Assembly (NCBI RefSeq): GCF_028583425.1 | Contig: NC_072794.1 | Span: forward strand, 30,563,232-30,627,231 | Direction of reading: 5' to 3' | Source: Eublepharis macularius | Lineage: Eukaryota > Chordata > Lepidosauria > Squamata > Eublepharidae | Length of the DNA stretch: 64,000 bases | Shown here: positions 35,401 to 47,400 of the stretch, in pieces | Layout: each line of letters begins with the position of its first letter | Numbering within the stretch: position 1 is the stretch's first letter | Notes under the pieces: model-generated | Told to the model about the DNA's origin: nothing | Databases searched by the model: none | What the model saw: only the letters and a program-made list of their open reading frames with translations | Made by a program: the position numbers and the translations under genes

Positions 35401-38400
35401 GTCATTCAAGTCCCTTTGCAAGTTATCTGACTCCGGAGTCCTGGCTCAGGAAGGGGCGAAGGAACACTGACAGGTAAGAAGGAGCTGGGGTGGTGGCAAC
35501 CCCAACTCACTGATTTGTGCCAGCTGTCTCTCTCACCTGAACCCTCCCAACGCCAGCCTCTGCAGGTGAGGCTCACTGGTGGGGGGACAGCGGCAGCACC
35601 TGCCTGCCTCCCATGGAGGCAGTTGCCCACAAAACTACTCTTGATACGGCCATTGAGGGCGAGGGGGGGGGGAGGTCACCAGCAACTCATGTAGGGGCTC
35701 TGGTCAGACTCCCTCAGCTCTGGCCCCTCCCGGCAGAGGAGGAAGTGTGGCTGCAGGTCAGGTTGACTGGGTATTCGTAACTCCTTGTTGTTGGAGGGTG
35801 CTCAGCCCCTTGACTTTCTCCCTAACAGGATAAGACTATCCTGATGCAGAGCGCTTTCTCACCAGAAGGTCATGCATCATCTGGTTGCGGGCGGCACTGG
35901 AGCTGCTGCTGCTGCCGCTCCCAACCATGGACATCCTCCCAGAACATTGGTGACTGGGCTGGGCCTTGGACCAGGCTGGGTCCCTTGCCACACATGTGTC
36001 TGTTTCCCTTGCAGGCAGGTCGCAACTCATCAGGGAGACCAAGGAGCGTGGCTGTTCCAGCCCCTGGTGATCCCCCTCGAGTGCCATTCAGGCGTAGCCC
36101 AGGGAGCAGTTCCCCAAGGCAGTCTGCATCTCAACCTCACCCCTGTGAGGACAGGACGAGGAATGGATTTTGCAGCTCGGACTGCTGAGCAAACTGCCTT
36201 TGCTTCTTTTCCAGCCAAGGGACATTGGCAAAACACATGTCCAGACAACCTCTTCACCTTTTCCAGTTCAATAAAATATGTGTTGAATAACAACAAACTG
36301 CCTGCCTGTTTGCTTGCATGCCTGTAGATGACAGTAGGTCCCCCCTGCAACTCCCCATAGGGATGTCTTTTCACACATCCTGATGAATGATTCCCAGGTC
36401 AGGGCTGGGATGGATGGGGTGGGCTCTGCTGCCAGAAGGAGCAGGTGTCCAGTGGTTGTTTGGGGCCCCATCCAGCTTCCCTGCCCACCCAATGTAACTT
36501 CAGGCAGTGGGGAGGTCCATGTATGTCTGGCCATGTATTGAAGTGTGGTCCGTGTATGTCTGGTGGGGTGGGGTGGGGGCACCACTGAGGACTCTCATTC
36601 TCTGACAGACAGAGCTGCTGGCATCTGATAAGCCAGGCAGATGACCACTGCGTGTGGGGGAGGGGGGTTGCTGCTGGGAGGTAGGGGATGTGGAGCAACA
36701 TCATGGGATCTCTGGGGTTCCTCCTCTGGGAGGATGGACCACTCTCCTTTTTGCTGTTTGTGGAGGCAGGGATGGACTTGGGAAATCTGGCACAGGGAGG
36801 TGGTGTACGATGACCCCTGGAGCAGTTTCTCTGCTCCCATAGGCCATCAGTCCACTCTGTGGGGGGGGGGGCATCACCCCAGGACCAGAGCATGGTTCTC
36901 AAGGTCCAACCCGTGTTCTCCTCACATCTTTGTGATGCGTTGATGTGTTCAAATGGCGCCACCACAAGTCTGTGGGTGTTTTTCACTCCCATCGCCTCCA
37001 ATGGGCCTTCTGGCCTCTCATGTGGTTTCCAATGGGCATTCCTGTCATCCATTGAAGAATCCACCTCCCCTACCTGCCTCTCCAGGACCTGGGGGCTTCT
37101 CCCAAGTGCTGCAGACAGCGAGAACGGCCCTTGCCAGGTCCTGCCGCTTTTCTGGGCTCATTTTTCAGGGAGGAGGTGCATCTCCCTTGGAGCAGCAGTG
37201 GCGGCAGCAGTGGAGTTTGCAAGCAAGTGGTGTTTCTGCCGCCAGCCTGCCCCTTGATGGGAACAGTGTTGGACAAGTGGGTGGGCAAGCACCCTGTCTG
37301 CACTGTCAGCACTGGGGCGTGGCTCCTCTCAGAACAGGCACCTCTGTTGGGGTGCAGCAAGCCCGCTCGTGGGGTTCTTTCCCTGAAGGTGGGGGTGTGT
37401 GGCAGCTGGGGATAGGAAACACAGCCTGGAACTGGCTACGCCTTCCCCTGCCACTCAAAGCAGTGTCAGCTCTGTAGCAATTGAAACAAAAATTAAACTG
37501 TGCGGAAAAGAAAACCAGGCACCACATCGACTCCATACCAATAAAGTGCTGAAGGACAGAGGCTGAACCAATTCCAGTCCTTGTGGACCAAAAGCTGATA
37601 TAAAGAGGAGTAAGAGCGGTATGTGGAAAACCCCAGTTACTGACCAAAGCAAAACAGAGCCCGAAAAATCATGGCAATACTTTCCCTCTGCTGCTTCCCC
37701 TTGTCTGATTTTAGATTGTTGTAATAATGGTGATGATCACTGTAATAATAATCACAATGCCTCTCTTCTTGCCTTTTTCTTCTTTAGCCGTGCAGTGCCG
37801 ACCATTAAATACCCCTTCAAATGGTGAGCGCCACTGTTCTCCCGTCCACGGGGAATTCCAGTACCAGTCTACTTGCCGTTTTACCTGCACAGAGGGCTTT
37901 GTAGTAAATGGAGCAGAGACCAGCATATGTGAAGCATCTGGCAGATGGACTTACCCAGAGCCAATATGCCAAGGTTCATTCTTCTCTCTAAATTCTGTTC
38001 TAACATTCCCACCGTGGTGTTCAATGCTTGGGAGGTTCAACAAGTGAACAAGGGGATCTAACTGATGGAGGGGCTCCACCAGGAAGTGGAAAATTTCTAC
38101 CAATCTGTATGTTTAGATTCATGTAATTAACATGCTTTGTGTATCTTTTTCATAACATTGGAGTATTCTAAACTACGGCTGGTGGGCAATGATACATTAC
38201 GGGTTGTCACCTTTTTACTGGCCCTGTACATGTGCGTTTAATTACCATGAGATATATCAAAATTAAGATGAAGCTTTTTCTAGTATAGGAGTAAAAATAA
38301 AAGCTTCATTTTCTAATTTCTGCTTGTCAAGCCGCAGATCAAAGTCAGTAAAAAGCGATAACCCTAAATGCACTTATTTTGGAATCATTATATATAATTC

Positions 38401-41400
38401 TCAACATGGTATTATATTTGGATTCCTAAATCCATAGATTAGGGCCTAAATTGACAACTCAGATTTGTCCAAAACCTGAAAAAAGTTCCGGGTTTGCAGA
38501 AGAATCTGAAAACTAAAAACATACATTTGGGGGTTAAACTCCACCCCCGCCCCCAGCACCTGTAGCTTAAAAAAAATGAATGCCTGATGAGATTTCAGTG
38601 GCCATTGTGGGGGTTGTTAAGCGAATACAACAATATTGCCAACCCTTGAGCCTTGGCTTCTGTAGTAAAAGGCAGGGGGAGGGATCAGGGCCCTTTCCAG
38701 GACTGTTGTGTCGTCTGTCCCCTGTCCCCCCATTCTAGAGAAAGGACTCATCAAAGTGAGGTCTTTCAGCAACCAAGGGCAACTTTCTACCATATAACTT
38801 GCGTGACTCATCCAGGACCAGTCTTGGGTTGTATCAAAAGGGCCATTGCATTGAAATCGCAGGAGGTCATAGTCCCTCTCTATACTGCCTTGGTCAGGCC
38901 GCACCTGGAGTACTGTGTGCAGTTCTGGAGGCCTCACTTCAAAAAGGATGTGGACAAAATTGAGAGGGTGCAGAAGAGAGCAACGAGAATGATCAGGGGT
39001 GAGGCCTATGAGGAGAGGCTGAGGTCCTTGGGAATGTTTAGTTTGGCAAAGAGGAGATTGAGAGGGGACATGATTGCTCTCTTTAAATATTCAAAAGGCT
39101 GTCATTTGGAGGAGGGCAAGGAGCTGTTCCACTTGGCAGCAGAGGATAGGACTCGAAGCAACGGGCTTAAATTACATGCAGAAAGGTACTGGCTGGATAT
39201 TAGGAAAAACTTTTTCATGGTCATAGTTCAAAGGTGGAATCAGCTGCCTAGGGAGGTGGTGAGCTCCCCTTCACTGGCGGTTTTCAAGAAGAGGCTGGAT
39301 GAATATTTGTCAAGGATGCTTTAGGCTCATCCTGCATTGGGCAGGGGTTTGGAGTAGAAGGTCTGTATGGCCCCTTCCAACTCTGTGATTCTGTGACCAG
39401 CAGTGGATACAGGATGACTTAATGCCACACAACTTACCTGGGCTCACAGCATCCACTGCATAATGTATACCACTTGGCTGGGCCTGGTGGTGGCCATCAC
39501 ACAGTTCACCTGAGTGGCTTACTACTGTATGCCATCACAACATAGACATGACAGCCATTTTATTTTATTTTTCTCCCACTGGGGGACCCACAACCCTATT
39601 CCGGGCAAACAGTAAGGCTTAGGAGAGGAAAGGTAGAAGGAACAGAGCCCTAGGAAAGGAGGATTCAGGGAGCTAAGGAACTGATAGCCCAAAAAACTCC
39701 AGATGTAGTGTTAGAGAAAGTTTGGTACAGGGGTCATCTTCAGAAATGAGGAGAAAGAGAAAAAGTGAGGTGGTGGCATTTGAGTAGGAAACAAAAATTG
39801 TAAAAGAAATGTAGGAGAAAGGGGAGGTGCGTGCATACATCCAGCAGTCACAGAAGCAGAAAATGCTCATTGGACATAGCCAGCCATATGTTTGCCTGCA
39901 GGTCTGTAGTTTTATGCTGAAGCTGTGATTTCCAAATATGAAAAATCTTACCACTGAAAAATCTGAAAAGTCAGCAGCATACTTAAATTAGATCTCTTAT
40001 GTGCTTTCCTTTGACTGTTCTTTAGCTTTTTTAGTATCTTAAAATATATCTTAGTACTCAATCAGCAATCAGACAGAGATGAGCAGACAGACACACACTG
40101 TGTCCTAGTTTGAAAGGCTCCATTTAAAATAAGTTAATGTGAAGCACATCGGCTGTGCCTCCCAAGAGCCTTTCCTAAACTGGTGAGTGGCAAGGAGAGA
40201 TTTGGGCAGGAAACTATAATCTTCAAGCCTGGGACGGTGAGCATGCATAGCCATGGCCAGGCGTGCCAAGTACCATGAGAAATGTAGTTTGTATGGCTTA
40301 GAAATCCAGCTGAATGAATCTTAAAAACTGATATAAAGATACTATTTAGCTAGCTGTTTTATTAATGGTCTTGGTTCAATATGCCTCATTTCTTACTCAT
40401 ACACTTTCTAGTCTCACCCCCTTACTCTTATTTCCTAGTCAAGCAATGCCAGGAAATTGAATCTCCTGCAAGAGGAACAATGGACTGCATAAATCCTCTG
40501 GGTGACTTTGCATACAATTCCACTTGCAGTTTTGCTTGTGAAACTGGATTTCAGCTCAGTGGCTCAGAGATATTGCATTGCAGCTCATCCGGTCAGTGGA
40601 CAGCTGCGGTACCCATCTGTCACGGTATGTATCTCACTGGGGTTCCTGCATTTCCATATCAGTTTTCTATTACGGGTCTCCTGCAGTGCTAAGTACACTT
40701 AGCACTGCTGCTACTGAAGTGATTGTTGTGGGAGGGGAGACAATGACAAGCTGGTCAGTGACTCAAGAAAAATGTTAGGTTTGTAGTATGTCCAAGCCCA
40801 GAGTTTGTATAAGCTACTTCACTGTCCCAACCAAAGGATAGCTACCTCAGGGATCAAACAAGACAAAGCTCATAGATCTCTGCCTGCCTGTGAAATGCAA
40901 ATTGGAGGCTCACACAGCCTCAATTTGTCTAAGGGCTGTGCAGGAGAGAGATGGTTTAATTTCTACTCTGTTTCAGTGAAAACTAGCTCCTCCTCTCTGC
41001 AATTAGCATTTTAATGGAAAATAGAGGTGTATGTTGTCCTTCAAATACTAATTGCGGAGTGGGGGGATCCAGTTTGAATTGCAAAACCAAGTGGAACCTC
41101 TTCTCCCTTCCTTGCACAGTCCTCAGGCAGGCTGCGCAAAATTGCAATAGGTATTTTCATCTGTTTGAATCCTCACAGGGTGTAATAGTAACAGACCTAA
41201 ATCAGGTCCTGCTGCATCTGTATAAAATGTGGGGTTGAGGTGAGGAGGACTGAAAGCACAGCATGGATGAGAAGCAAGGGGGAACTCCATCTACAATAGA
41301 AAGAGTTCCACTGCTGTCTAGGAAGAGAGTTGCATGATGTCATCAGGAGAATGATGTGACGTCCTCTTTGTGGCATCCCATCTTCCTCTCGGTCACATTC

Positions 41401-44400
41401 TCCATCTTTCCTCCTCATCTTGCACCATGGATGCAGGACCTCCCGTCCTGCCATCCACTGGCATCTTTAGACTAGATAGCCAGGTGCAGATCTAGCTCTC
41501 ATATTTCCTATCATGTATGGAGTTCATATATTAAAGAGTTTATATGATGCTTTAATATGGAATGTTTTTAAATGATTTTAAGGTTGTTATCCGCCCTGAG
41601 CACGCTTGAGGGGAGGGCGGAATACAAATATGATACAAATAAAATAATAAATAAAAATAAACTCTTATTTCTTTTCTAAAGCTTAACCAAGGCTCTGAAT
41701 GAAAGTTTGTTTCTCTCTCCCACACACACACTCACAAAGCAAGCTCCTACACCCCATGTTGCCCTGCTTATTAGTCTCTCTGCTAATAAAATCCTGATGC
41801 CAAACCACCTCACCTGTGCTTTTTACCCTGAAGCTGCTTCTCCCAGCGTGCTTTTGGAGCCCATAAAAATACAGGATGGCAGGGGTGAGGCAGTGTTGGT
41901 GGGATAAGAAGCACAAGCACGGGATGGTTCACTTCATCCATTCCTCCTAACCATACGCTTGACACCGATCCACTTCCATATGGCGGTAGGCCCAATTTTA
42001 AACTCAGGCCTACTGCTTTTGCATCTAGTTTGGCCCTCAGGCTGGAGGCCAATAATGTTTATCGTTATTTGTCCTCAGCTAAACAGGGCTTTCTTATTCC
42101 TCTGAGGTAATAGTTTGACGAAAGAGAGATGGGTGTTCCTCCTGTCCCCGCGCATGGGAAGAAATTGCTTTCAACTCTCTTAGAAATCATTGTTGGTTTC
42201 TAGCTATGCTTAAATTACCTGGTTTCTTTCTTAGCTGTTCAGTGCCAGCCCCTGGGAGTCCCCATTCATGGAAACATCACCTGCTCCCATCTCCATGGGG
42301 ACTTCCAGTATCAATCCAGATGCACCTTCCACTGTAGTGAAGGCTTTCAGCTGCTGGGAGAAGAGGAGACTTTGTGCACTGCCTCCAGAGAGTGGACATC
42401 TCCACCACCAGTTTGCCAAGGTTTGGAGCTCTTTATTTTTGCAATAGCTTTTCTTTGCTCTCGTGTCTGACATTATAGTCACGATAGTGGGAGATCCATC
42501 GTAGGATCATCCTTTTTTAAAAAATGGAAGAATAACATGCAGTAAGGCTTCCAAATTAGATCAGGGCTGGAAGATCCCCTGCATAATTTTCTCAGTGAAA
42601 ATCTCTCTGTCCCTGAGCTGAGTTTCTGTTTGCACCCAAGGGAAAATGTACTGGCATGACACCTGTATGTTTACTCCTGTAGAGCAAATAGCAGCTTTGG
42701 GGAAAGCAGCATGGGAGGGAGGGATGGGAGGAGGTTAAGACTAAGGTGTATACACTGTTTGGGAAGGTAAGAGAGAGTCTGGGGAGTTGATTCCTCCTCT
42801 ACACTATTTTTTCTTATAAAATATTTGTTGAGTTTCTTCTCTGGAGAGAGACCTTCACCTGATCAGAACATGTATAGGACTACCTGCATGTGTTTTCTAG
42901 ATTCCATTTGTGAGTACATATGTGTACATACATAAGGCACTTCCAAGAGTTCTATCAGGTTCTAGATTTGCAATGTGCAAAGAGAATCCAAAGATTTAGG
43001 GGTATAGAGGTGAAGAAGCAAAGGGCGCCTTCAGATGATACTTTTCTGCATGCACATGTTTTAACATGCTCCCTGTAGTCACATGGCAGCTGCTGGGAAC
43101 TGCTTCAAAAAAAAAAAAAGGAGAGCCCAAACGGGCTTGGAAGAGCACTATGGAAGGATGAAGGTCTCCCTCCAGCAGTTTTCTCATGTGAAAACTGCAT
43201 TGGGGGAGGAGTGGTGAAATAACTCCCCCATGTAGTTGTCAAGTGAGAAAACTGTCTTGGGAGTATTAGGAGCTTTTCCTCCCCCAGCTGTGCCATTCTG
43301 GGTCCATTTGGCTCCTTTTTTAAAAAAAGAAGCCGTTCTCTACACCCTCCACGTGACTATGGGGAGCATGGTACCTCTTTAGACAAGAACTGCTCAATAT
43401 CCATTGAGTTTAAAACAAAACTGGCAATGTTAGATATAGTTAAGGAGCCAGAAATGCATGGCCTTTCTCCAGATAGTGAGTTCACCAGGGCAAGGGGCAT
43501 ATTTATCATATCCCAGTAATGTTTCTGATTGTGCCTTTACTTAAATTTTGTATTTGAGGGCAAAGCATGGACTACATCCCTTGACTCTAATGACAAGGAT
43601 TCCATGGGGGGATCTAATGATTCCCATGTGCAGTGCTCCATGCACAATAAATAGGCCCTTCACCATTGACATGGTAGTAGGGTTACCAACATCCAGGTGG
43701 GGCCTGGGGTTCTTCCAAGAGTAAAATTAAACTCCGGGCTATAGAGATCTGTTCCCATGGAGAAAATGGCAGCTTCAGAGGGTGAACTCAATGGCATCAC
43801 ATTCCTGCTGAGCTACCTCCTTTCCCCAAGCTCCATCCTTTTCAGGTACTGCCCCCAAATCTCCAGGAATTTCCCAAGCCAGAGTTGGTAACATACATGC
43901 CAGCTGTTACAAACTAGCCTGCAAGATTCCCTGGCTGTAATCTTTTGAATGTCTAAAGTCTTGCAAAATGAACAGCGAAGCAGCGGCAGCAAATAAATAA
44001 AATAAAATGTTCCGAACAAACCTGGGGTTTAACTGTTTAGAAGTTAGGTGGTCAGTTAGCAGACATGCCTAGCAAACTTCTTTTCTTGTGGGTACGCAAA
44101 TATATGTGTGTGTCTAAAAATGTGCTTCAGTAGAACACTTTTGCACAAAGAAGTACATGAGGGTGAGGTTGTGGCTCAGGGGTGGGATGTCTGCTTTGCA
44201 TGTAGAAGGTCCCATGTTCAAACCTTGACATCTCCTAGTTAAAAGGATCAGGTAACAGGGTGATGTGAAATACTATAACCTGAGACCCTGGAGAGCTGCT
44301 GCCAGTCAGAATAGATAAATTGATCTTGGATTTTAAAACCCCCAGTTATTCACACAAGAACCACAACTGTCTTCTTCCATTTCTTAGGAGATCAGTCACT

Positions 44401-47400
44401 GAAGGGGGGAATCTGGTCTGGTGCAAACTGTTCCTCTTTTCACCATCCTTCTGTGTAATTCTAGTTATTGACTGCCCAAAGTTGGATGCCCCCAAGGACG
44501 GAGGATTAAACTGTTCTCATCTGCATGGAGACTTCACGTATAGCTCCCGCTGCACTTTCTCCTGCAATACAGGGTTTGTGCTGGTTGGACAAGAAAGGCG
44601 TCAGTGCACAGCCCTTGGACTGTGGACAGAGAAGCCACCTTTTTGTGAAGGTCAGTGCTTACTTGTTGTAATAACTGAAGTTTTGCTAGTTTTTTGGATA
44701 TGACCCCCCTGCAAAGGAAGCACTAATTCAAGCATGGGGAAACATTTGGTTTCTTATGAGACAGCATCCCATGTTAAGTTCTGCACAGGGTACCAAATGC
44801 TTAAACTTTTAAAGATGCTAAATCAGTGAATCTTTAGGAACCCAGCAATGCAATCCTAAACAGAATTATGCCATTCTAATTCCATTGATGTCAATGGGCT
44901 CAGCAGGGTGTAACTCTACTTAAGATTGCATTGCAGGCGATCTAGGATTTTTCTAGCCCTGTGCCTGGTAAAAATGTACTCTGGTGGCTGTTTCATAGGG
45001 CTCAACTAGATGATACATGTGGCCTTTTCAGCTAGGGAAACATTAATTCCTGATGTGACATGTGACATGAGTTAGGTCAGGGAACCCCCAACCAAATTCG
45101 TGTCACACACATTAATTTGTTTGTTTGTTTAAAATATCTACCATGTAGTTCAGCCCATAGGCCTCTGTCCCCTCAGAAACAGCATTTCAAGGATCATTTT
45201 GGGCTGTAGTGTGAGGCGATAAATCCTGTTTTGCGGATGGATATGCCTTCTGTTAGCAGAGATTTACCACAGGATCCAAGCTAAGATGTATAGAAGCTAA
45301 ATCCAGAAGAAAGACAACCACTCTAGAAGTTTCTGCTGTTTTAATGAAGTAACCCCCGCCCACCAAAAACAGAAATGATGTAAGACCCACAATTTACCAG
45401 GACCAGGTACCAGAAAAGGGGGACAGCAGGAAGAGCATCTGTAAGAGTGAAACAAAAAGTTGCACCAAGTGAAGTATAGAAAATTTGAATTCATTTCTTG
45501 GCATTTGTTTGAGCTGAAGACACCGTCAGTGGGAATAGTGGTTCGACTAGGAAGACCGGCAGTGCAATCCTAAAACACTTTCATGAGAGTAAGCTCAAAT
45601 GAGTAGACTTCAGTAAGATTCTAAACAGACCAGTTTTGGTTTGCCCTTCCGATCTCTCCTCTGACATGAAACTTACTGTGTGGTGTAGGGTCAGTCATTC
45701 TCCCTCAGCTTAATCTACCCCACAGGGTTGTTGTATGGGTAAAATGTGGAAGGGAGAGCCGTGTTCACCACACTGTACTCTTTGGAGGGAGAATGGGAAA
45801 AAAATATGCTAGATAGGGACAGAGCCTGGGCTGAGAAAAAGTCTGTGTGCAATTCCACCTTTTATGCCCTCAGCCGTGAAATGCCACAGTCTGCAAAGCC
45901 CTGAGAAAGGAAAAATGACCTGCTCTCATCCAGTTGAAGAATTTGCTTACCAATCTACCTGCGAATTTACCTGTGAACCTGGTTTTGCCTTGGCTGGAAC
46001 AAAAACAACAGGCTGCTTGGCATCTGGGAACTGGAGTGACCCATTTCCTACTTGTCAGGGTAAAGTCTTTTCTTTCTTCAGTGGGTTTTGGGGTTTTGTT
46101 TCTGAGTAGTGGCCAGCACCATTACACTAACCCAGAAAAAACTCCTCTATTCCCCCCACCATGTTTTCATAATTAAACTTGTTCCTTCTAGTAGATGGGG
46201 AAGTCCTGGCCAGGTGAAAATGGTTTCTTCTTTCACTGTTCTTCTGTATAATTCTAGTTATTGGCTGCCCAAAATTGGATGTCCCAGAGAATGGAGGATT
46301 AAACTGCTCTCATCCGCACAGAGATTTTGCATATAGTTCCACCTGCACCTTCTCCTGCAATATGGGTTTTGTGCGAGTTGGACAGGAAAAGCTTCGGTGC
46401 ACAGCCATGGGTCAGTGGACAGAGAACCCACCCTTTTGTGAAGGTTAGTGTGGAGTACACACTTGGGAATGAGCTAAATGCACATAATAAAATTTAAACC
46501 TATCTAATATTCACCAGCCTAGTAAGACATATTTCTGTTTTGATGTTTATCTGTTGCATTATGGTACTGCAACTGACTTATGGTATTCATGTGAGCACTT
46601 TAAAAAGAGGAGCCATAGTTCAGTTGTAGTACACTTACTTTTCTTGCAGAGAGTCCTGAATTCAGTTCCTGACCCCTCCAGATAGAGAAAGAAGCTGGGA
46701 AAGTCTTCCAACTCTAGACCCACATGATCTGGTGCCTGGAGTCGGTATTAGGCTAACAGGGTATAAGGCAGTTTTATATGAAGGCATATGGTTAAAAAAA
46801 AAGTCATTGCTAAATTGGGGCAAGTGCATTTGTCTATTCCAGCTGTTTAAAGCTCCTGTTGAATAAATATCTCTTTATTTTGTTTCTCCCTGATGAAGAG
46901 GCATTACCTCAACGTGTGCCAGGGCTTCTGAGCCTTTTGCTGCAATTGGATACAACCATAACTGGATTTTCTTCAGTCTCCTTGATGCGCACGTACCTTT
47001 GCCTTGACTGTCTTCTCCTTCTTTGCTTCAGCTGCCAAGTGCCCAGTTCTGCACGCGCCAGACAACAGCCATTTCAACTGTTCTCATCCCCATGGAGATT
47101 TTGCGTACGGCTCCAGCTGCAACTTCTCCTGCAATGCTGGTTTCAAGCTGGTTGGACTGGAGATGTTGGACTGCTTGGCTATAGGAAACTGGACAGACCA
47201 ACTACCATCTTGTAAAGGTCAGTGTTAAATATATGGTCTGGAAGACTAGAAGTGAAGTCACTTGAAGGCTTATCTCATAGCCCTAAACTGTCTGTCTAGG
47301 TGTTTTCCTGCTCATATATTGGTAAGCTAATGAGATCACACAACTTCTATAATGGTGCAATCCTAAGCAGAATTACTCCAGTCTAAACCCGTTGAAATCA

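Larger units (their letters stand above)
32290..37787 (+). other. SELP: SELP intron CCP1-CCP2
   Basis: A 5.5-kb intron carrying two GC-rich hAT-like repeats (32460-32757 and 33098-33455), a Myb/SANT-like relic (34310-34500) and a GC-rich stretch without a recognised gene (34560-37640). Confidence 0.8.
42421..44464 (+). other. SELP: SELP intron CCP4-CCP5
   Basis: It contains a repeat at 43084-43375, another at 43680-43890 and a SINE at 44161-44325. No extra CCP exon was found. Confidence 0.8.

Noticed and set aside
36399..37064. 221-codon open frame, minus strand
   Set aside because: Low-complexity Pro/Ser/His-rich translation with no domain or splice partners, in a GC-rich intron; other frames are open too.
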